A stretch of DNA of 64,000 nucleotides from contig CACPCD010000001.1 in NCBI GenBank assembly GCA_902632315.1, forward strand, positions 157,478 to 221,477, given 5' to 3'. Source of the stretch: an uncultured Pelagibacteraceae bacterium. GTDB taxonomy: Bacteria > Pseudomonadota > Alphaproteobacteria > Pelagibacterales > Pelagibacteraceae. The notes under the pieces were generated by a model that worked only from the letters and a program-made list of their open reading frames with translations, was not told where the DNA came from and ran no database searches. The translations under genes were made by a program, and so were the position numbers. The stretch's first letter is position 1, and each line of letters starts with the position of its first letter. Positions 49,142 to 59,310 of the stretch are shown in pieces.

Positions 49142-49145
49142 GGTT

Positions 49146-49796
49146 ATGGGTTCTGACCTTAACATTACTAAACAATTACAAGATTATATCTTAAAACATG
49201 GTTTAAAACTTCATCCAATTCAGAAAGAAATAATAAATTACAATTTAAAATTGGGAGATGTTAAAAGAATGCAAATATCTATCTCTCAATGTCAATTTCT
49301 TCATTTAATTATAAAAGTTTCTAAGATTAAAAAAGTACTAGAGATTGGAACTTTTACGGGTTTAAGCACATTGTCTATGGCATTAGCATTACCTGATGAT
49401 GGTGAAATTATTGCTTTAGATAAAGATGGAGAAACAAATAAAATTGCTGTTGATTTTTTTAAAAAATCACATCAGGACCATAAAATTAAAACAATTATTA
49501 AACCAGCTCTAGAAACTTTAATTAATATTAGAAATGATAGATTTGATTTAATTTTTATTGATGCTGATAAAATGAATTATAAAAAATATTATCAAATTTC
49601 TTTAGAGATGTTGAACATTGGAGGTTTAATAATAATTGATAATGTATTATGGCATGGGGAGGTAGTAGATAAGAGTATAAATGACAAATATACTAAAAAT
49701 ATAAGAGAATTAAATGATTTTATCTCCAAAGATAAAAGAGTTGAAAAAGTAATAGTTCCTTTTGGTGATGGAATGACTGTTTGTAGAAAGATCTAA
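49146..49796 (+). CDS. Class I SAM O-methyltransferase, probably TrmR-like (tRNA 5-hydroxyuridine)
   Basis: The 216-aa methyltransferase has SAM motif I LEIGTFTGLSTLSMALAL, the acidic DLIFIDADKMNYKKYY (metal-binding Asp) and IIDNVLWHGEVVD, all characteristic of the catechol/caffeoyl-CoA O-methyltransferase family. In Bacillus, TrmR of this family methylates ho5U34 of tRNA to mo5U34. Its stop overlaps the start of trhO, the enzyme that makes ho5U34, which strongly suggests that role. A small-molecule O-methyltransferase is the alternative. Confidence 0.8.
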   Translation: MGSDLNITKQLQDYILKHGLKLHPIQKEIINYNLKLGDVKRMQISISQCQFLHLIIKVSKIKKVLEIGTFTGLSTLSMALALPDDGEIIALDKDGETNKIAVDFFKKSHQDHKIKTIIKPALETLINIRNDRFDLIFIDADKMNYKKYYQISLEMLNIGGLIIIDNVLWHGEVVDKSINDKYTKNIRELNDFISKDKRVEKVIVPFGDGMTVCRKI

Positions 49797-50704
49797 TGTT
49801 TACAGTATTTGGTTTTTATAGGTTTCAGAAAATTAATGATTTAAGAAAAAATCAGAAAATTTTAAGTGATATATTAGTTGATAACAATATATATGGTTCA
49901 ATTATTATATCTAAAGAAGGTTTAAATGGATCTATATCTGGAAAGAATAGTGATATCAAAAATTCTATTACCAAATTAAAAAAAATTTTTGGAGTTAAAA
50001 ATTTCGATAGTTTCAATAATTCAAAAAGTAAGTTTAATCCTTTTCATAAATCAAAAGTAAAAATAAAAAAAGAAGTTGTCCCTATGGATCTAAAAATGTC
50101 TAAAAGAATAAAAAAAAAGAATAGTCATATTGAACCAAAAAAATGGAACAAATTGATCAAAAATAAAAAAACATTTTTGTTAGATGCAAGAAAGCCTTTT
50201 GAAAATAAGGTTGGATCTTTTAAAAGATCAATAAATCCAGATATTAATAATTTTAGAGATTTCCCAAAATATTTAAAAGAATTAAAAAAAGACCAGCCAA
50301 TAGCAATGTTTTGTACTGGCGGAATTAGGTGTGAAAAAGCTTCTGTATATTTAAAAAAAAAAGGTTTTAAAAATGTTTATCAATTAAAAGGTGGAATTCT
50401 TAATTATCTAAAAAAGATTAAAAAAAAAAATAGTCTATGGAAAGGTGAATGTTTTGTATTTGACAACAGGGTAAGTTTAAAACATGGATTAGTGCAGGGA
50501 ACTTATTCTATTTGTGGTGGATGTAGACAACCAGTTTCAGTTAAAGATAAAAAATCTAAAAGATACGAGGAGGGAGTTAGCTGCCCAAATTGTTTCAATA
50601 AATTAACAAAAGAACAAAAATCTCGTTTCAGAATGAGACAAAGTCAAGTATATAAAGCAAAATTATCTGGAAAAAAATATAATTTTCAAAAAAAATATAA
50701 TTAA
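49796..50704 (+). CDS. trhO: tRNA uridine(34) hydroxylase TrhO (rhodanese family)
   Basis: Oxygen-dependent hydroxylation of wobble uridine to 5-hydroxyuridine. The N-terminal acylphosphatase-like region (GSIIISKEGLNGSISG) precedes a rhodanese domain with LDARKPFENKVGSF and the catalytic cysteine in MFCTGGIRCEKAS. The C-terminus has zinc-type pairs CGGCRQ and CPNC. The 302-aa length fits. It is coupled to the methyltransferase upstream by overlapping stop and start. Confidence 0.9.
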   Translation: MFTVFGFYRFQKINDLRKNQKILSDILVDNNIYGSIIISKEGLNGSISGKNSDIKNSITKLKKIFGVKNFDSFNNSKSKFNPFHKSKVKIKKEVVPMDLKMSKRIKKKNSHIEPKKWNKLIKNKKTFLLDARKPFENKVGSFKRSINPDINNFRDFPKYLKELKKDQPIAMFCTGGIRCEKASVYLKKKGFKNVYQLKGGILNYLKKIKKKNSLWKGECFVFDNRVSLKHGLVQGTYSICGGCRQPVSVKDKKSKRYEEGVSCPNCFNKLTKEQKSRFRMRQSQVYKAKLSGKKYNFQKKYN

Positions 50705-50712
50705 GGATTTAT

Positions 50713-52083
50713 TTGGCACAAACACTTAAACTCACTAAGGATCCAATATGGTTTTTACTTAGAAAAGTAACTATCCCTGCAAGTGTTGGTTCGTTGTTTC
50801 AGACTTTTTATAATTTAGTTGATACTTGGTTTGCAGGTAGAATATCAGCTGAAGCAATAGCAGCTATTGCAAAATCTTTTCCGATTTATTTTACGATTAT
50901 TGCTATTGGTGTTGGATTAACAGCTGGAACCAACACTTTGATTGGTAATAATATAGGTGCAAATAATAAAAAAAAAGCCTCGTTGTTTATTGCACAGTCA
51001 ATAATATTTGCAATTTTTTTATCTATTTTAGTTACCTTTTTTGGATTAAACATATCAGATTTTTTACTCTCTATTATGGGATCAGATCAAGAGGGTATTA
51101 TTTTATCAAGAAAATATTTAGACATTATTTTTTACGGGACAATAATAGTTTTAATTCAGATATCTTTGAATGGTGCTTTAAATGCTCAAGGTGATACAAG
51201 AAGTTATAGAAATGTATTGATATTTAGTTTCTTTTTAAATATTTTTTTAAATCCCTTGTTTATTTTTGGTTATGGATTTGTTCCAGCATTTGGCATTGCT
51301 GGATTAGCTATAGCAACTGTTGTAGCTCAGTTTATAGGTTTACTTTACTTAGCTCATAAAGTTTATTGTTGTGAATTAAAACAATATTTGAAACTTCAAT
51401 GTTTTATTCCAAAGTTCAATCTATTAGGAGAGCTTGTCTATCAGACCATTCCCGTAATGTTCAGCATGTTGTTAATAGGGGTTGGATTATTCAATATTCT
51501 CTATTTTATTGGTCAGTTCGGTGATTTAGCCACCGCTGGTTATGGTGCAGCTTTAAGAATTGAACAAGTTTTTTTACTTCCTGTAATTGGATTAAATACA
51601 GCAGTCTTATCCATTGGGGGACAAAATTTTGGCGCTAAAAGTTACGATCGTTTGAGAGAACTTTATAAAAAAGCTCTTTTATTTGGATCCGCTTTTATGA
51701 TTTGTGCAGGTATAATAATTTTTTTTGGTGCAGAATTTTTAGTCTCATTATTTACAGATAATCTAGAAGCAATTAAACACGGTGCAATATATTTAAAAGT
51801 TGCTGCTTTAATAGGACCAATTTACCCAGTATTTTTTATAACTACCGCAATTTTTCAAGCAGTTAAAAAACCCTTATATAGTCTTTATATGAGCATTTTG
51901 AGATTAACGGCTCTGCCATTTTTAAGTTTGTGGTATGTGATTAATATTAGAGGGGGAGATTATGAGGATATTTTTTATACTATATTAATAACAAATTGGT
52001 TGATGGGAATTGCAGTTTTAATATTTATTGGATATTTTTTAAATAATGTTTTTAAACAAAATAAAAATTTTTTTACTAATTAG
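50713..52083 (+). CDS. MATE family efflux transporter
   Basis: Cation-coupled drug/metabolite antiporter of the inner membrane. The 456-aa protein has about twelve hydrophobic helices in two similar halves, with FYNLVDTWFAGRISAEAIAAIA early in the first half and GYGAALRIEQVFLLPVIGLNTAVLSIGGQNFGA in the second, both MATE hallmarks. It starts with TTG preceded by AAGGA. The substrate is not predictable. Its end overlaps the nuclease gene by 38 bp. Confidence 0.9.
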   Translation: MAQTLKLTKDPIWFLLRKVTIPASVGSLFQTFYNLVDTWFAGRISAEAIAAIAKSFPIYFTIIAIGVGLTAGTNTLIGNNIGANNKKKASLFIAQSIIFAIFLSILVTFFGLNISDFLLSIMGSDQEGIILSRKYLDIIFYGTIIVLIQISLNGALNAQGDTRSYRNVLIFSFFLNIFLNPLFIFGYGFVPAFGIAGLAIATVVAQFIGLLYLAHKVYCCELKQYLKLQCFIPKFNLLGELVYQTIPVMFSMLLIGVGLFNILYFIGQFGDLATAGYGAALRIEQVFLLPVIGLNTAVLSIGGQNFGAKSYDRLRELYKKALLFGSAFMICAGIIIFFGAEFLVSLFTDNLEAIKHGAIYLKVAALIGPIYPVFFITTAIFQAVKKPLYSLYMSILRLTALPFLSLWYVINIRGGDYEDIFYTILITNWLMGIAVLIFIGYFLNNVFKQNKNFFTN

Positions 52084-52582
52084 TAACTGTCTTATTTTTT
52101 TCTTTTTAACATATAATGATGTAAAATCAGAAGAAATTAAGGTCATTTCAGGTTTAGCTATAGTTACAGATGGAGATTCATTAAAAATTAATAACAACAA
52201 AATAAGATTAGTTGGTATTGATGCACCTGAGCTTAAACAGACATGCCAACATGGAGTTACAGAATATCCATGTGGAGAAATGTCCAAGGAGAGGTTAGAT
52301 TTAATTGTGGCGGATTTTCAAATTACATGCTCGTATTCAAAAAAGGATCGATATAAAAGAATACTAGGTGTTTGTTATATTGGAAATATAGACTCTGTTG
52401 CATTTAAAAAAAGACTGAAATCTCTTGAATTGAATAGTATGATGGTAAAATCTGGTAACGCAGTTGCTTATAGAAAATATTCTGATGAATATATAAAAGA
52501 TGAAGAATATGCTAAAATTAATAAAAAAGGTATTTGGATTGGAAATTTTGAAATGCCTTGGGACTGGAGAAAAAAAAATTAA
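52046..52582 (+). CDS. Secreted thermonuclease-like (SNase) protein
   Basis: The N-terminal signal peptide (about residues 1-28) is followed by an SNase OB-fold domain: VTDGDSLKINNNKIRLVGIDAPELK (calcium and catalytic Arg/Glu, about 41-64) and RYKRILGVCY with the second arginine. Ends GIWIGNFEMPWDWRKKN, typical of the family. At 178 aa it is a single domain. Probably periplasmic and possibly a nutrient-scavenging nuclease. Its stop shares TTAA with the convergent permease stop. Confidence 0.85.
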   Translation: MFLNKIKIFLLISNCLIFFFLTYNDVKSEEIKVISGLAIVTDGDSLKINNNKIRLVGIDAPELKQTCQHGVTEYPCGEMSKERLDLIVADFQITCSYSKKDRYKRILGVCYIGNIDSVAFKKRLKSLELNSMMVKSGNAVAYRKYSDEYIKDEEYAKINKKGIWIGNFEMPWDWRKKN

Positions 52583-53310
52583 TCTTTTTGTAATTTTTTT
52601 TCTAATTTTCTTACTAAATAAGAAACAATTAATATCAAAATTAAATATTCTAGAATTAAAAAAGTATATATTTCTAGAGGTCTATAAGTTGTAACAACTA
52701 GTTCGTTAGCTTTTCTAGTTAAATCACCAATACCTATTATTGAAACTAGCGAAGACATTTTTAAGACGTAAACAAACTGATTACCAATAGCAGGTAAAAT
52801 ATTTTTAATTGCTTGTGGTAAAATGACTAATCTTAGTTTTCTAAAAAAACCAAATCCTAAAGAGCTTCCAGCTTCCCATTGGGATTTTTTAATTGAATTA
52901 ATACCTGCTCTGAATATTTCCGCTTGAAAAGCACTTTCACTTATTGATAAGGCAATGATTCCTGATATAAAAGGACTAAAGCTTATACCAGTCATTATTG
53001 GCAAACCATAATAAATCCATAAAATTAAGACTAGTAATGGTATTGCTCTGACAATTTCGACATAACCTATATTTAAATAAGTTAAAAATTTATTTTTAGC
53101 TAAAGAGGGGACTGCAATAACTAACCCCAAAAAAATAGAAATGATTATTGATACTAAAGAAATATAAATTGTTGTGGTTAAACCACTTAATAAAAATTTG
53201 AGATTAGTCAATCCCTCTAAATTATTAGGAGATAAAATTAACCAATTAAGTTCACTTTTACCGCAAGAGGTTAGTGGTAAAATTAAAAGTAAAAATATTA
53301 AATTTTTCAC
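52579..53310 (-). CDS. Polar amino acid-type ABC transporter permease
   Basis: HisM/GlnP-type inner-membrane permease, 243 aa with about five spans. The EAA loop reads EAGSSLGFGFFRKLRLVILPQAI. The N-terminus is odd: LLLILPLTSCGKS looks like a lipoprotein signal (LTSC lipobox) before the first standard span at LSGLTTTIYISL. No ATPase gene lies next to it, so it must use one encoded elsewhere. It follows the binding-protein gene by 40 bp. Confidence 0.88.
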   Translation of the reverse strand: MKNLIFLLLILPLTSCGKSELNWLILSPNNLEGLTNLKFLLSGLTTTIYISLVSIIISIFLGLVIAVPSLAKNKFLTYLNIGYVEIVRAIPLLVLILWIYYGLPIMTGISFSPFISGIIALSISESAFQAEIFRAGINSIKKSQWEAGSSLGFGFFRKLRLVILPQAIKNILPAIGNQFVYVLKMSSLVSIIGIGDLTRKANELVVTTYRPLEIYTFLILEYLILILIVSYLVRKLEKKLQKD

Positions 53311-53350
53311 TCTTAAAGTTATAAAGAATAAAAAATTAAATACTAATTGA

Positions 53351-54118
53351 TTATAAGCTCTTTAGATTATATTTAGTTAGCAACTTAGTGAAGAAGCCTG
53401 ACGATTTTTTCTTTTTAATCCAATCATTAACATAATTATTCCATTTACTATCACCTTTTGGAACCATCATTGCTAAAAATGCTGGATTTTTCTCTCCATC
53501 AGGAACTATTGCTAATTGTGGATACTTTATCACTAATTTATTGGCTTCAGTAGAACTTGTAATGTTACCATCCGCTCTACCAGCTAACACTTCTTGAAAG
53601 TCTCTAGCAGGAGCTTCTACCGAGTTTAATTTTGATTTTGGAAAAAATTCTTTTGCTTTTTCTTCTTGCGATGTGCCAAGAGTAGTTGCAATTGTTACAT
53701 TAGAATTATTAAGCGAGTCCCATGTTGGGAATTTTTTTAAATTTTTCTTAAGTACAAGTGGAACAGTCCCGTATTTATAGTAGGTATCTGTAAAACCAGC
53801 TACTTCAGCTCTCTTTGGAGTTTTTGTAACACTTGTAGAAATATCATATCTTTCTGATGTAATACCTGAAACAATTGTTTTCCACTCTGCTGGAACAAAT
53901 TCAACTTTTACACCCATATCTTTTGCAAGTTCATTCATTACATCGATATCAAATCCTTTGTATTTATTTGTAGCTGGATCCTTGATTGTCATAGGGTCCC
54001 AATCACCAGTTGTTCCAACTTTTAAAACTCCTGATGATAAAATCTTATCTAAGTTTGACTCTGCATTTAAGGAAAAGGGTAAAAAAGCAAATAATGCTAT
54101 AAGAAATATTTTTTTCAT
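53351..54118 (-). CDS. ABC transporter substrate-binding protein (type 2, amino acid family)
   Basis: Periplasmic solute-binding protein of 255 aa with a signal peptide ending SLNAES. It has [41 protein letters not shown], the family-3 amino-acid-binding motif, and [23 protein letters not shown] in the second lobe. The operon position after soxBDAG suggests sarcosine, dimethylglycine or another amine as ligand; this is inference. A cyclohexadienyl dehydratase (PheC) of the same fold is the alternative, as it shares the domain and is exported. Confidence 0.85.
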   Translation of the reverse strand: MKKIFLIALFAFLPFSLNAESNLDKILSSGVLKVGTTGDWDPMTIKDPATNKYKGFDIDVMNELAKDMGVKVEFVPAEWKTIVSGITSERYDISTSVTKTPKRAEVAGFTDTYYKYGTVPLVLKKNLKKFPTWDSLNNSNVTIATTLGTSQEEKAKEFFPKSKLNSVEAPARDFQEVLAGRADGNITSSTEANKLVIKYPQLAIVPDGEKNPAFLAMMVPKGDSKWNNYVNDWIKKKKSSGFFTKLLTKYNLKSL

Positions 54119-54152
54119 AATTATTCTTAACTTATTTATTATTTAAATGAGA

Positions 54153-54716
54153 CTATAATCTTGACGCACTATCATTCATCCATGAGAATAAATGTTGTGA
54201 AAATGAGCGTCTTACAAAAAGATTTACTTCATTTTGCCTCAGACTATGAATAATTACATCAATTTTAGCAAGAATCGTCTGAGTAACAGAACCTTCTTTA
54301 TTCCTAAAATCATTGAAATTATAAGGTGAACCAGTTTCAAATAAATCAAAAATTTTATCACCTTTGATATTTATTAAAACAAATTGATCAGTAACATCTG
54401 TTACAGCACCTAAATTTGTTTTTGAAATATTTTTTCTCAATAAATTTTCAATTTCATAATCATTATTGTCAAGGTTTAAGGTTTCATTAGAATAAATCAT
54501 CCATTCATCTGGACTTAACCACAGAGCAGTTAATTTATCACTCCTAGAAGATGTATTAGCTTCGTTAGGTAATAATAAATTCAATGATTTACCAATCGCA
54601 GATAAAAAATCTCTTTTCTTTCCTCTTATAATCAATTTCATAACAGGTTTAATTTCTTTCATTTGTAAACCTGTATAGAACTTTTCTTCCTTCACTACAT
54701 TTGTGTAATTAAGCAT
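54153..54716 (-). CDS. soxG: Sarcosine oxidase subunit gamma
   Basis: Gamma subunit of heterotetrameric sarcosine oxidase, with a GcvT-like fold. The 187-aa protein has KLTALWLSPDEWMIYS and VTDVTDQFVLINIKGDKIFDLFETGSPYNF, and ends with LFVRRSFSQHLFSWMNDSASRL. It overlaps soxA by eight bases, completing soxBDAG. Confidence 0.9.
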   Translation of the reverse strand: MLNYTNVVKEEKFYTGLQMKEIKPVMKLIIRGKKRDFLSAIGKSLNLLLPNEANTSSRSDKLTALWLSPDEWMIYSNETLNLDNNDYEIENLLRKNISKTNLGAVTDVTDQFVLINIKGDKIFDLFETGSPYNFNDFRNKEGSVTQTILAKIDVIIHSLRQNEVNLFVRRSFSQHLFSWMNDSASRL

Positions 54717-57714
54717 TTAATCTTTTATTCTCCTTATCTAAAAAAACTGGATCCGCAACAGTTACATTTATTTGTTTATTTTCCATAGGGATAATCAATT
54801 TTTGACCCATCATATTTTTTCCACCTCGAACAACCCCAAGTGCAATAGATTTTTTTAAATTTGGGCTGTAATAGCTTGAAGTCACATGACCTAACATTTC
54901 AATTGGTGATTTTCTTATATCAGCTACAATTTGAGCACCTTCTTCTAAAACTTCATCTGGATTTTCTGTAAGAAGACCAACTAACTGTTTTCTGTCTTCT
55001 TTTATTGTGTCAGATCTATATAAAGATCTTTTTCCTATAAAATCATATTTCTTTTTACTTACTATCCAGTCCATCTGTAAATCTATAGGAGTCATAGTTG
55101 CATCAGTGTCTTGTCCAACAATAATAAAGCCTTTTTCAGCTCTTAATAAATGCATTGTTTCTGTGCCGTATGGTGTAATATTAAATTCTTTTCCAATTTC
55201 CATGCATTTTTCCCATACTGATTTACCATAATTAGCTTGAACATTTATTTCGTAGCTTTGTTCACCAGTAAAACTTATCCTCATAATTCTGCATTTAATC
55301 TTACCAATTTTTGCATTTTTGAAAGACATATGAGGAAAATTATCATCTGAAAAATCAAGATCAGGAATTACTTGAGAAACAATCTTTTTACTATTTGGAC
55401 CACAAACACTTACTGTAGCATAGTGGTCTGTTACAGATGTCAAATATACATCTAATTCTGGCCATTCAGTTTGTAAATAATCCTCTAGTTTCCCTAAAAC
55501 AGTTGCAGCGCCACCAGTCGTTGTAGTCATAATATAATGATTTTCATCTAATCTTGTTGTAACACCATCATCATATACCATACCATCTTCGTTAAGCATT
55601 AATCCATATCGACATTTTCCAATGGCTAGTTTTGACCAAGCATTTGTATATACTCTGTTTAAAAATTCTGAGGCATCAGTTCCTTGAATATCAATTTTAC
55701 CTAAAGTAGATGCATCTAATATACCAGCACTATCTCTTGCAGCTTTACTTTCTCTTTGAACGGCATCGTGCATTTTTTCACCATCTTTTGGATAAAACCA
55801 AGCTCTCTTCCACTGCCCAACATTTTCAAATTCAGCTTTATTTTTAACATGCCATTCATGAATTGGAGTTTTTCTAAATATATCAAAATATTCACCAACA
55901 TTTCTTCCAACTATTGTTCCGAATGTAAGAGGAGTGTAGGGTGGCCTAAAAGTTGTAGTACCAATTTCTCCCATTTTAGTATTTGCTGTTTCAGAAATAA
56001 TTCCTAGTGCATGCATATTACCAAGTTTCCCTTGATCAGTCCCCATACCGGTGGTTGTATATCTTTTAACATGCTCTATTGATCTAAAACCTTCTCTCAA
56101 AGCCAATTTAATATCTCTGGCTGTGGCATCATTTTGGTAATCAATAAATGATTTTGTTTTTCCAAAAATTTTGTCCGATGGAAGTAACCATATATTTCTT
56201 TTTGATTTATTATAAGAAGATTGAACTTCAAGATTCTCATAGTCTGTTTTTGTTATATTTAAAAATTCTTTAAGTTTATTTGGTAAACTTGATAATATTT
56301 CATCTAAAGTAAATTCACCATTACAGGAACCTATACTTATTTGATCTGATGGATATTTGTCTGGAATAAAAACTTGATCTTCATCTCTAAATTTTAATTT
56401 ACCACCTGATTGTGTAAAAAGATGTACGGCTGGTGTCCATCCTCCAGATATTCCAAGACAGTCGCAAGCTATAGATATTTTAGAACCTACTACTTTTTGT
56501 CCATCTTTTGAAAGTTGCATCACAGAAATTTTATTAATTCTTTTATAACCGAAAGTGTTAACTACAGTGTATCCTTTATAAATTTTAATGTTATTTTTTT
56601 CAGCTTCCTTAATCAATTTTGAATCAATATTTTCTCTATTATCAATTATCGCCTGTACATCAATTCCTTTCTGGAATAGGCTAGAGGCAGTTTCATAACC
56701 ACTATCATTATTTGTGAAAATTACATTTTTTTCACCGCAAGCCACACCAAAAAGATTTGCATATTTTTCAATAGCTGACGAAAGTAAAATTCCAGGACGA
56801 TCATTATTATCGAAAATCAAAGGTCTTTCTAGAGATCCAGTAGCCATTAATACTTTTTTTGCTCTTATTTTTAGCAATCTTTGACGAGTTTTATTTTTTC
56901 TCTGATTTAAAGGTATGTGATCTGTTAAGCTTTCTCGAGCTAATAGAAAATTATATCCATGAAATGCTGCCACACTTGTTCTTGTTTTTATTTCTAAATT
57001 TTTTAATTTTTTAATTTCATTAATCTCTTTTTCCAACCAAGAGCTTGAATTTTGATTGTTAATTCTATATTTTTCAGAATTTTGATAAATAGTAGAGCCT
57101 CCTAAATAAGATTTCTCATCTACTAAGAGTGTTTTGAATCCATTTTTAGCAGCCGTTTTTGCTGCCAAAATTCCTGAGATACCAGCACCAACAACCAATA
57201 CATCGCAATGAATATATTTGTGTTCATAAATGTCAGGATCAGGCTTTGTGGGGGATTTACCTAACCCTGCAGATTTTCTTATAAAATATTCATATTTTTC
57301 CCAGAAGCTAGCTGGCCACATAAAAGTTTTGTAATAAAAACCTGCAGGTAACAATGGGCTTAAAAAATTATTAATACCACCAATATCAAAATTTACACTT
57401 GGCCAACAATTTTGGCTTGAAGCTTCAAGTCCTTCGTAAATTTCTAACTCAGTAGCCCTTACATTTGGCTCTGTTCTTGCAGAATTACTATGAAGTTGAA
57501 CTATAGCATTAGGTTCTTCTGAGCCTGCCGTCATTATTCCACGTGGTCTGTGGTATTTAAAACTTCTTCCAACTAAATGAATATCATTTGCTAAAAGCGC
57601 AGAGGCTAATGTGTCTCCTTTATACCCGTAGTATGTTGTTCCATTAAACTTAAATGAAATTTTATAAGTTTCATCAATAAATTTACTTGTTTTGACTCTT
57701 AAGTTTTTTGTCAT
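54709..57714 (-). CDS. soxA: Sarcosine oxidase subunit alpha
   Basis: Large subunit of the enzyme converting sarcosine to glycine with folate-bound formaldehyde and H2O2. Domains in order: an N-terminal ferredoxin-like region (GDTLASALLANDIHLVGRSFKYHRPRG), a dinucleotide-binding domain (LVVGAGISGILAAKTAAKNGF at about residues 174-194) and a C-terminal GcvT-type folate domain (DASTLGKIDIQGTDASEFLNRVYTN). The 1001-aa length is standard. Confidence 0.96.
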   Translation of the reverse strand: MTKNLRVKTSKFIDETYKISFKFNGTTYYGYKGDTLASALLANDIHLVGRSFKYHRPRGIMTAGSEEPNAIVQLHSNSARTEPNVRATELEIYEGLEASSQNCWPSVNFDIGGINNFLSPLLPAGFYYKTFMWPASFWEKYEYFIRKSAGLGKSPTKPDPDIYEHKYIHCDVLVVGAGISGILAAKTAAKNGFKTLLVDEKSYLGGSTIYQNSEKYRINNQNSSSWLEKEINEIKKLKNLEIKTRTSVAAFHGYNFLLARESLTDHIPLNQRKNKTRQRLLKIRAKKVLMATGSLERPLIFDNNDRPGILLSSAIEKYANLFGVACGEKNVIFTNNDSGYETASSLFQKGIDVQAIIDNRENIDSKLIKEAEKNNIKIYKGYTVVNTFGYKRINKISVMQLSKDGQKVVGSKISIACDCLGISGGWTPAVHLFTQSGGKLKFRDEDQVFIPDKYPSDQISIGSCNGEFTLDEILSSLPNKLKEFLNITKTDYENLEVQSSYNKSKRNIWLLPSDKIFGKTKSFIDYQNDATARDIKLALREGFRSIEHVKRYTTTGMGTDQGKLGNMHALGIISETANTKMGEIGTTTFRPPYTPLTFGTIVGRNVGEYFDIFRKTPIHEWHVKNKAEFENVGQWKRAWFYPKDGEKMHDAVQRESKAARDSAGILDASTLGKIDIQGTDASEFLNRVYTNAWSKLAIGKCRYGLMLNEDGMVYDDGVTTRLDENHYIMTTTTGGAATVLGKLEDYLQTEWPELDVYLTSVTDHYATVSVCGPNSKKIVSQVIPDLDFSDDNFPHMSFKNAKIGKIKCRIMRISFTGEQSYEINVQANYGKSVWEKCMEIGKEFNITPYGTETMHLLRAEKGFIIVGQDTDATMTPIDLQMDWIVSKKKYDFIGKRSLYRSDTIKEDRKQLVGLLTENPDEVLEEGAQIVADIRKSPIEMLGHVTSSYYSPNLKKSIALGVVRGGKNMMGQKLIIPMENKQINVTVADPVFLDKENKRLNA

Positions 57715-57717
57715 TAT

Positions 57718-57993
57718 TTAATTAGTTGGAGGTTTTTCACCCATTTTGTAAACTGCTTTAATAACATCATTAGATGTATCCCTTACAACGTTGAACCATT
57801 TTCTACATCCATGAATGTGTACCCATCTTTCAAATTGAATACCTTTAATATTTTTCCTCATAAAAAGATATTCTGCCCATTGATCATCACTCAGCTCGGT
57901 TGGTTGTTTGGGTCTTACAATGTGAGCTTCTCCACCAGCTTTAAATTCGCTTTGTTCTCTTTCCCCACAATACGGACAATCAATTACAAACAT
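57718..57993 (-). CDS. soxD: Sarcosine oxidase subunit delta
   Basis: Small zinc-binding subunit. The ligands are seen in DCPYCGEREQSEF and HIHGCRKWFNVVRDT (C6, C9, H, C). At 91 aa the length is normal. Its ATG overlaps the soxB stop, and soxA starts 3 bp after it. Confidence 0.95.
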   Translation of the reverse strand: MFVIDCPYCGEREQSEFKAGGEAHIVRPKQPTELSDDQWAEYLFMRKNIKGIQFERWVHIHGCRKWFNVVRDTSNDVIKAVYKMGEKPPTN

Positions 57994-59246
57994 TAGTGTG
58001 CTACAGCTGCTGCACCATGTTCATCAACAAGGTCACCACTTACAAATCTATTTATGTTGAAAGCAGCATTAAGTTTATGTGGTTCATCATTGGCTATTGT
58101 ATGTGCAAATAAATCTCCAGAGCCAGGTGTTGCTTTAAAACCACCGGTTCCCCAACCACAATTAAAATACAAACCCTTAACCGATGTTTTGCTTAGAATA
58201 GGACTTGCATCTGGACAGATATCAACAATTCCGCCCCATTGACGCAGCATTCTCATTCTACTGAAAATTGGATAGAGTTCTAGTATTGCATTTAAAGTAC
58301 CCTCAACAATATCATGACTACCTTTTTGAGAATAAGAAACATAATCATCAGTGCCAGCGCCAATAACTAATTCTCCCTTGTCAGACTGACTTACATAAGC
58401 GTGTACAGCATTTGACATCACTACAGTATCTATTATCGGTTTGACAGGTTCAGAAACCAGGGCTTGTAGTGGTTTGCTTTCTAAAGGCAATCTCAAACCG
58501 GCCATATTTGCTATAACACTAGAGTGACCAGCAGCAACAACTCCAATTTTTTTTGTTTTTATAAAACCTTTTGTTGTTTCTATTCCTTCAACTGTGTCAC
58601 CGTTTCTTTTAATACCCTTGACTTCACAGTTTTGAATTATATCAACACCCATTTCATCTGCGCCTCTTGCATAACCCCAAGCAACAGCATCATGTCTAGC
58701 TGTTCCAGCTCTACGTTGTAAAGTACCTCCTAGGACAGGGTATCTAATATCTTGTGATGTATTAATAATTGGACAAAACTTTTTTACTTCCTCAGTGTTA
58801 AGATAAACTGCGTCAATTCCATTAAGTCTATTTGCATGAGTACGTCTCTTAAGATCTCTTACATCTTGTAGATTATGAGCAAGATTCATAACACCTCTTT
58901 GACTAAACATAACATTGTAGTTTAGTTCCTGAGATAATCCTTCCCAAATTTTTAAAGCGTGATCATAGAGACCTGCGCTGGCATCCCATAAATAATTTGA
59001 TCTAATTATAGTTGTATTTCTTCCAGTGTTACCTCCGCCGATCCATCCTTTTTCCACCACAGCAATATTTTTCATATTATGTTTTTTTGCTAGGTAGTAT
59101 GCAGTTGCTAAACCATGACCACCTCCACCAATAATAATGACTTCATATTCTTTTTTAGGCACTGGATCTTTCCAAGCCTTTTCCCAGTTTTCATGATAAG
59201 AAAAAGCGTTTTTTACAAGCGAAAATATTGAGTACTTATTTTTCAT
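57993..59246 (-). CDS. soxB: Sarcosine oxidase subunit beta
   Basis: Flavin subunit that oxidises sarcosine and carries covalent FMN plus FAD. N-terminal [20 protein letters not shown] is the FAD-binding fold, followed by [21 protein letters not shown], and C-terminal [22 protein letters not shown]. It has 417 aa. First gene of soxBDAG; the upstream 64 bp up to tRNA-Ser must hold its promoter, but I see no strong -35/-10 pair. Confidence 0.96.
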   Translation of the reverse strand: MKNKYSIFSLVKNAFSYHENWEKAWKDPVPKKEYEVIIIGGGGHGLATAYYLAKKHNMKNIAVVEKGWIGGGNTGRNTTIIRSNYLWDASAGLYDHALKIWEGLSQELNYNVMFSQRGVMNLAHNLQDVRDLKRRTHANRLNGIDAVYLNTEEVKKFCPIINTSQDIRYPVLGGTLQRRAGTARHDAVAWGYARGADEMGVDIIQNCEVKGIKRNGDTVEGIETTKGFIKTKKIGVVAAGHSSVIANMAGLRLPLESKPLQALVSEPVKPIIDTVVMSNAVHAYVSQSDKGELVIGAGTDDYVSYSQKGSHDIVEGTLNAILELYPIFSRMRMLRQWGGIVDICPDASPILSKTSVKGLYFNCGWGTGGFKATPGSGDLFAHTIANDEPHKLNAAFNINRFVSGDLVDEHGAAAVAH

Positions 59247-59310
59247 ATTTTATGAATAATTACTTTATAAAAGTTGATTATTCAATACAATCAAAGGTAT
59301 CAAATTTCTT

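Noticed and set aside
59247-59310. Glycine riboswitch before the sarcosine oxidase operon
   Set aside because: The gap is only 64 bp, AT-rich and lacks the conserved GG-rich aptamer segments.
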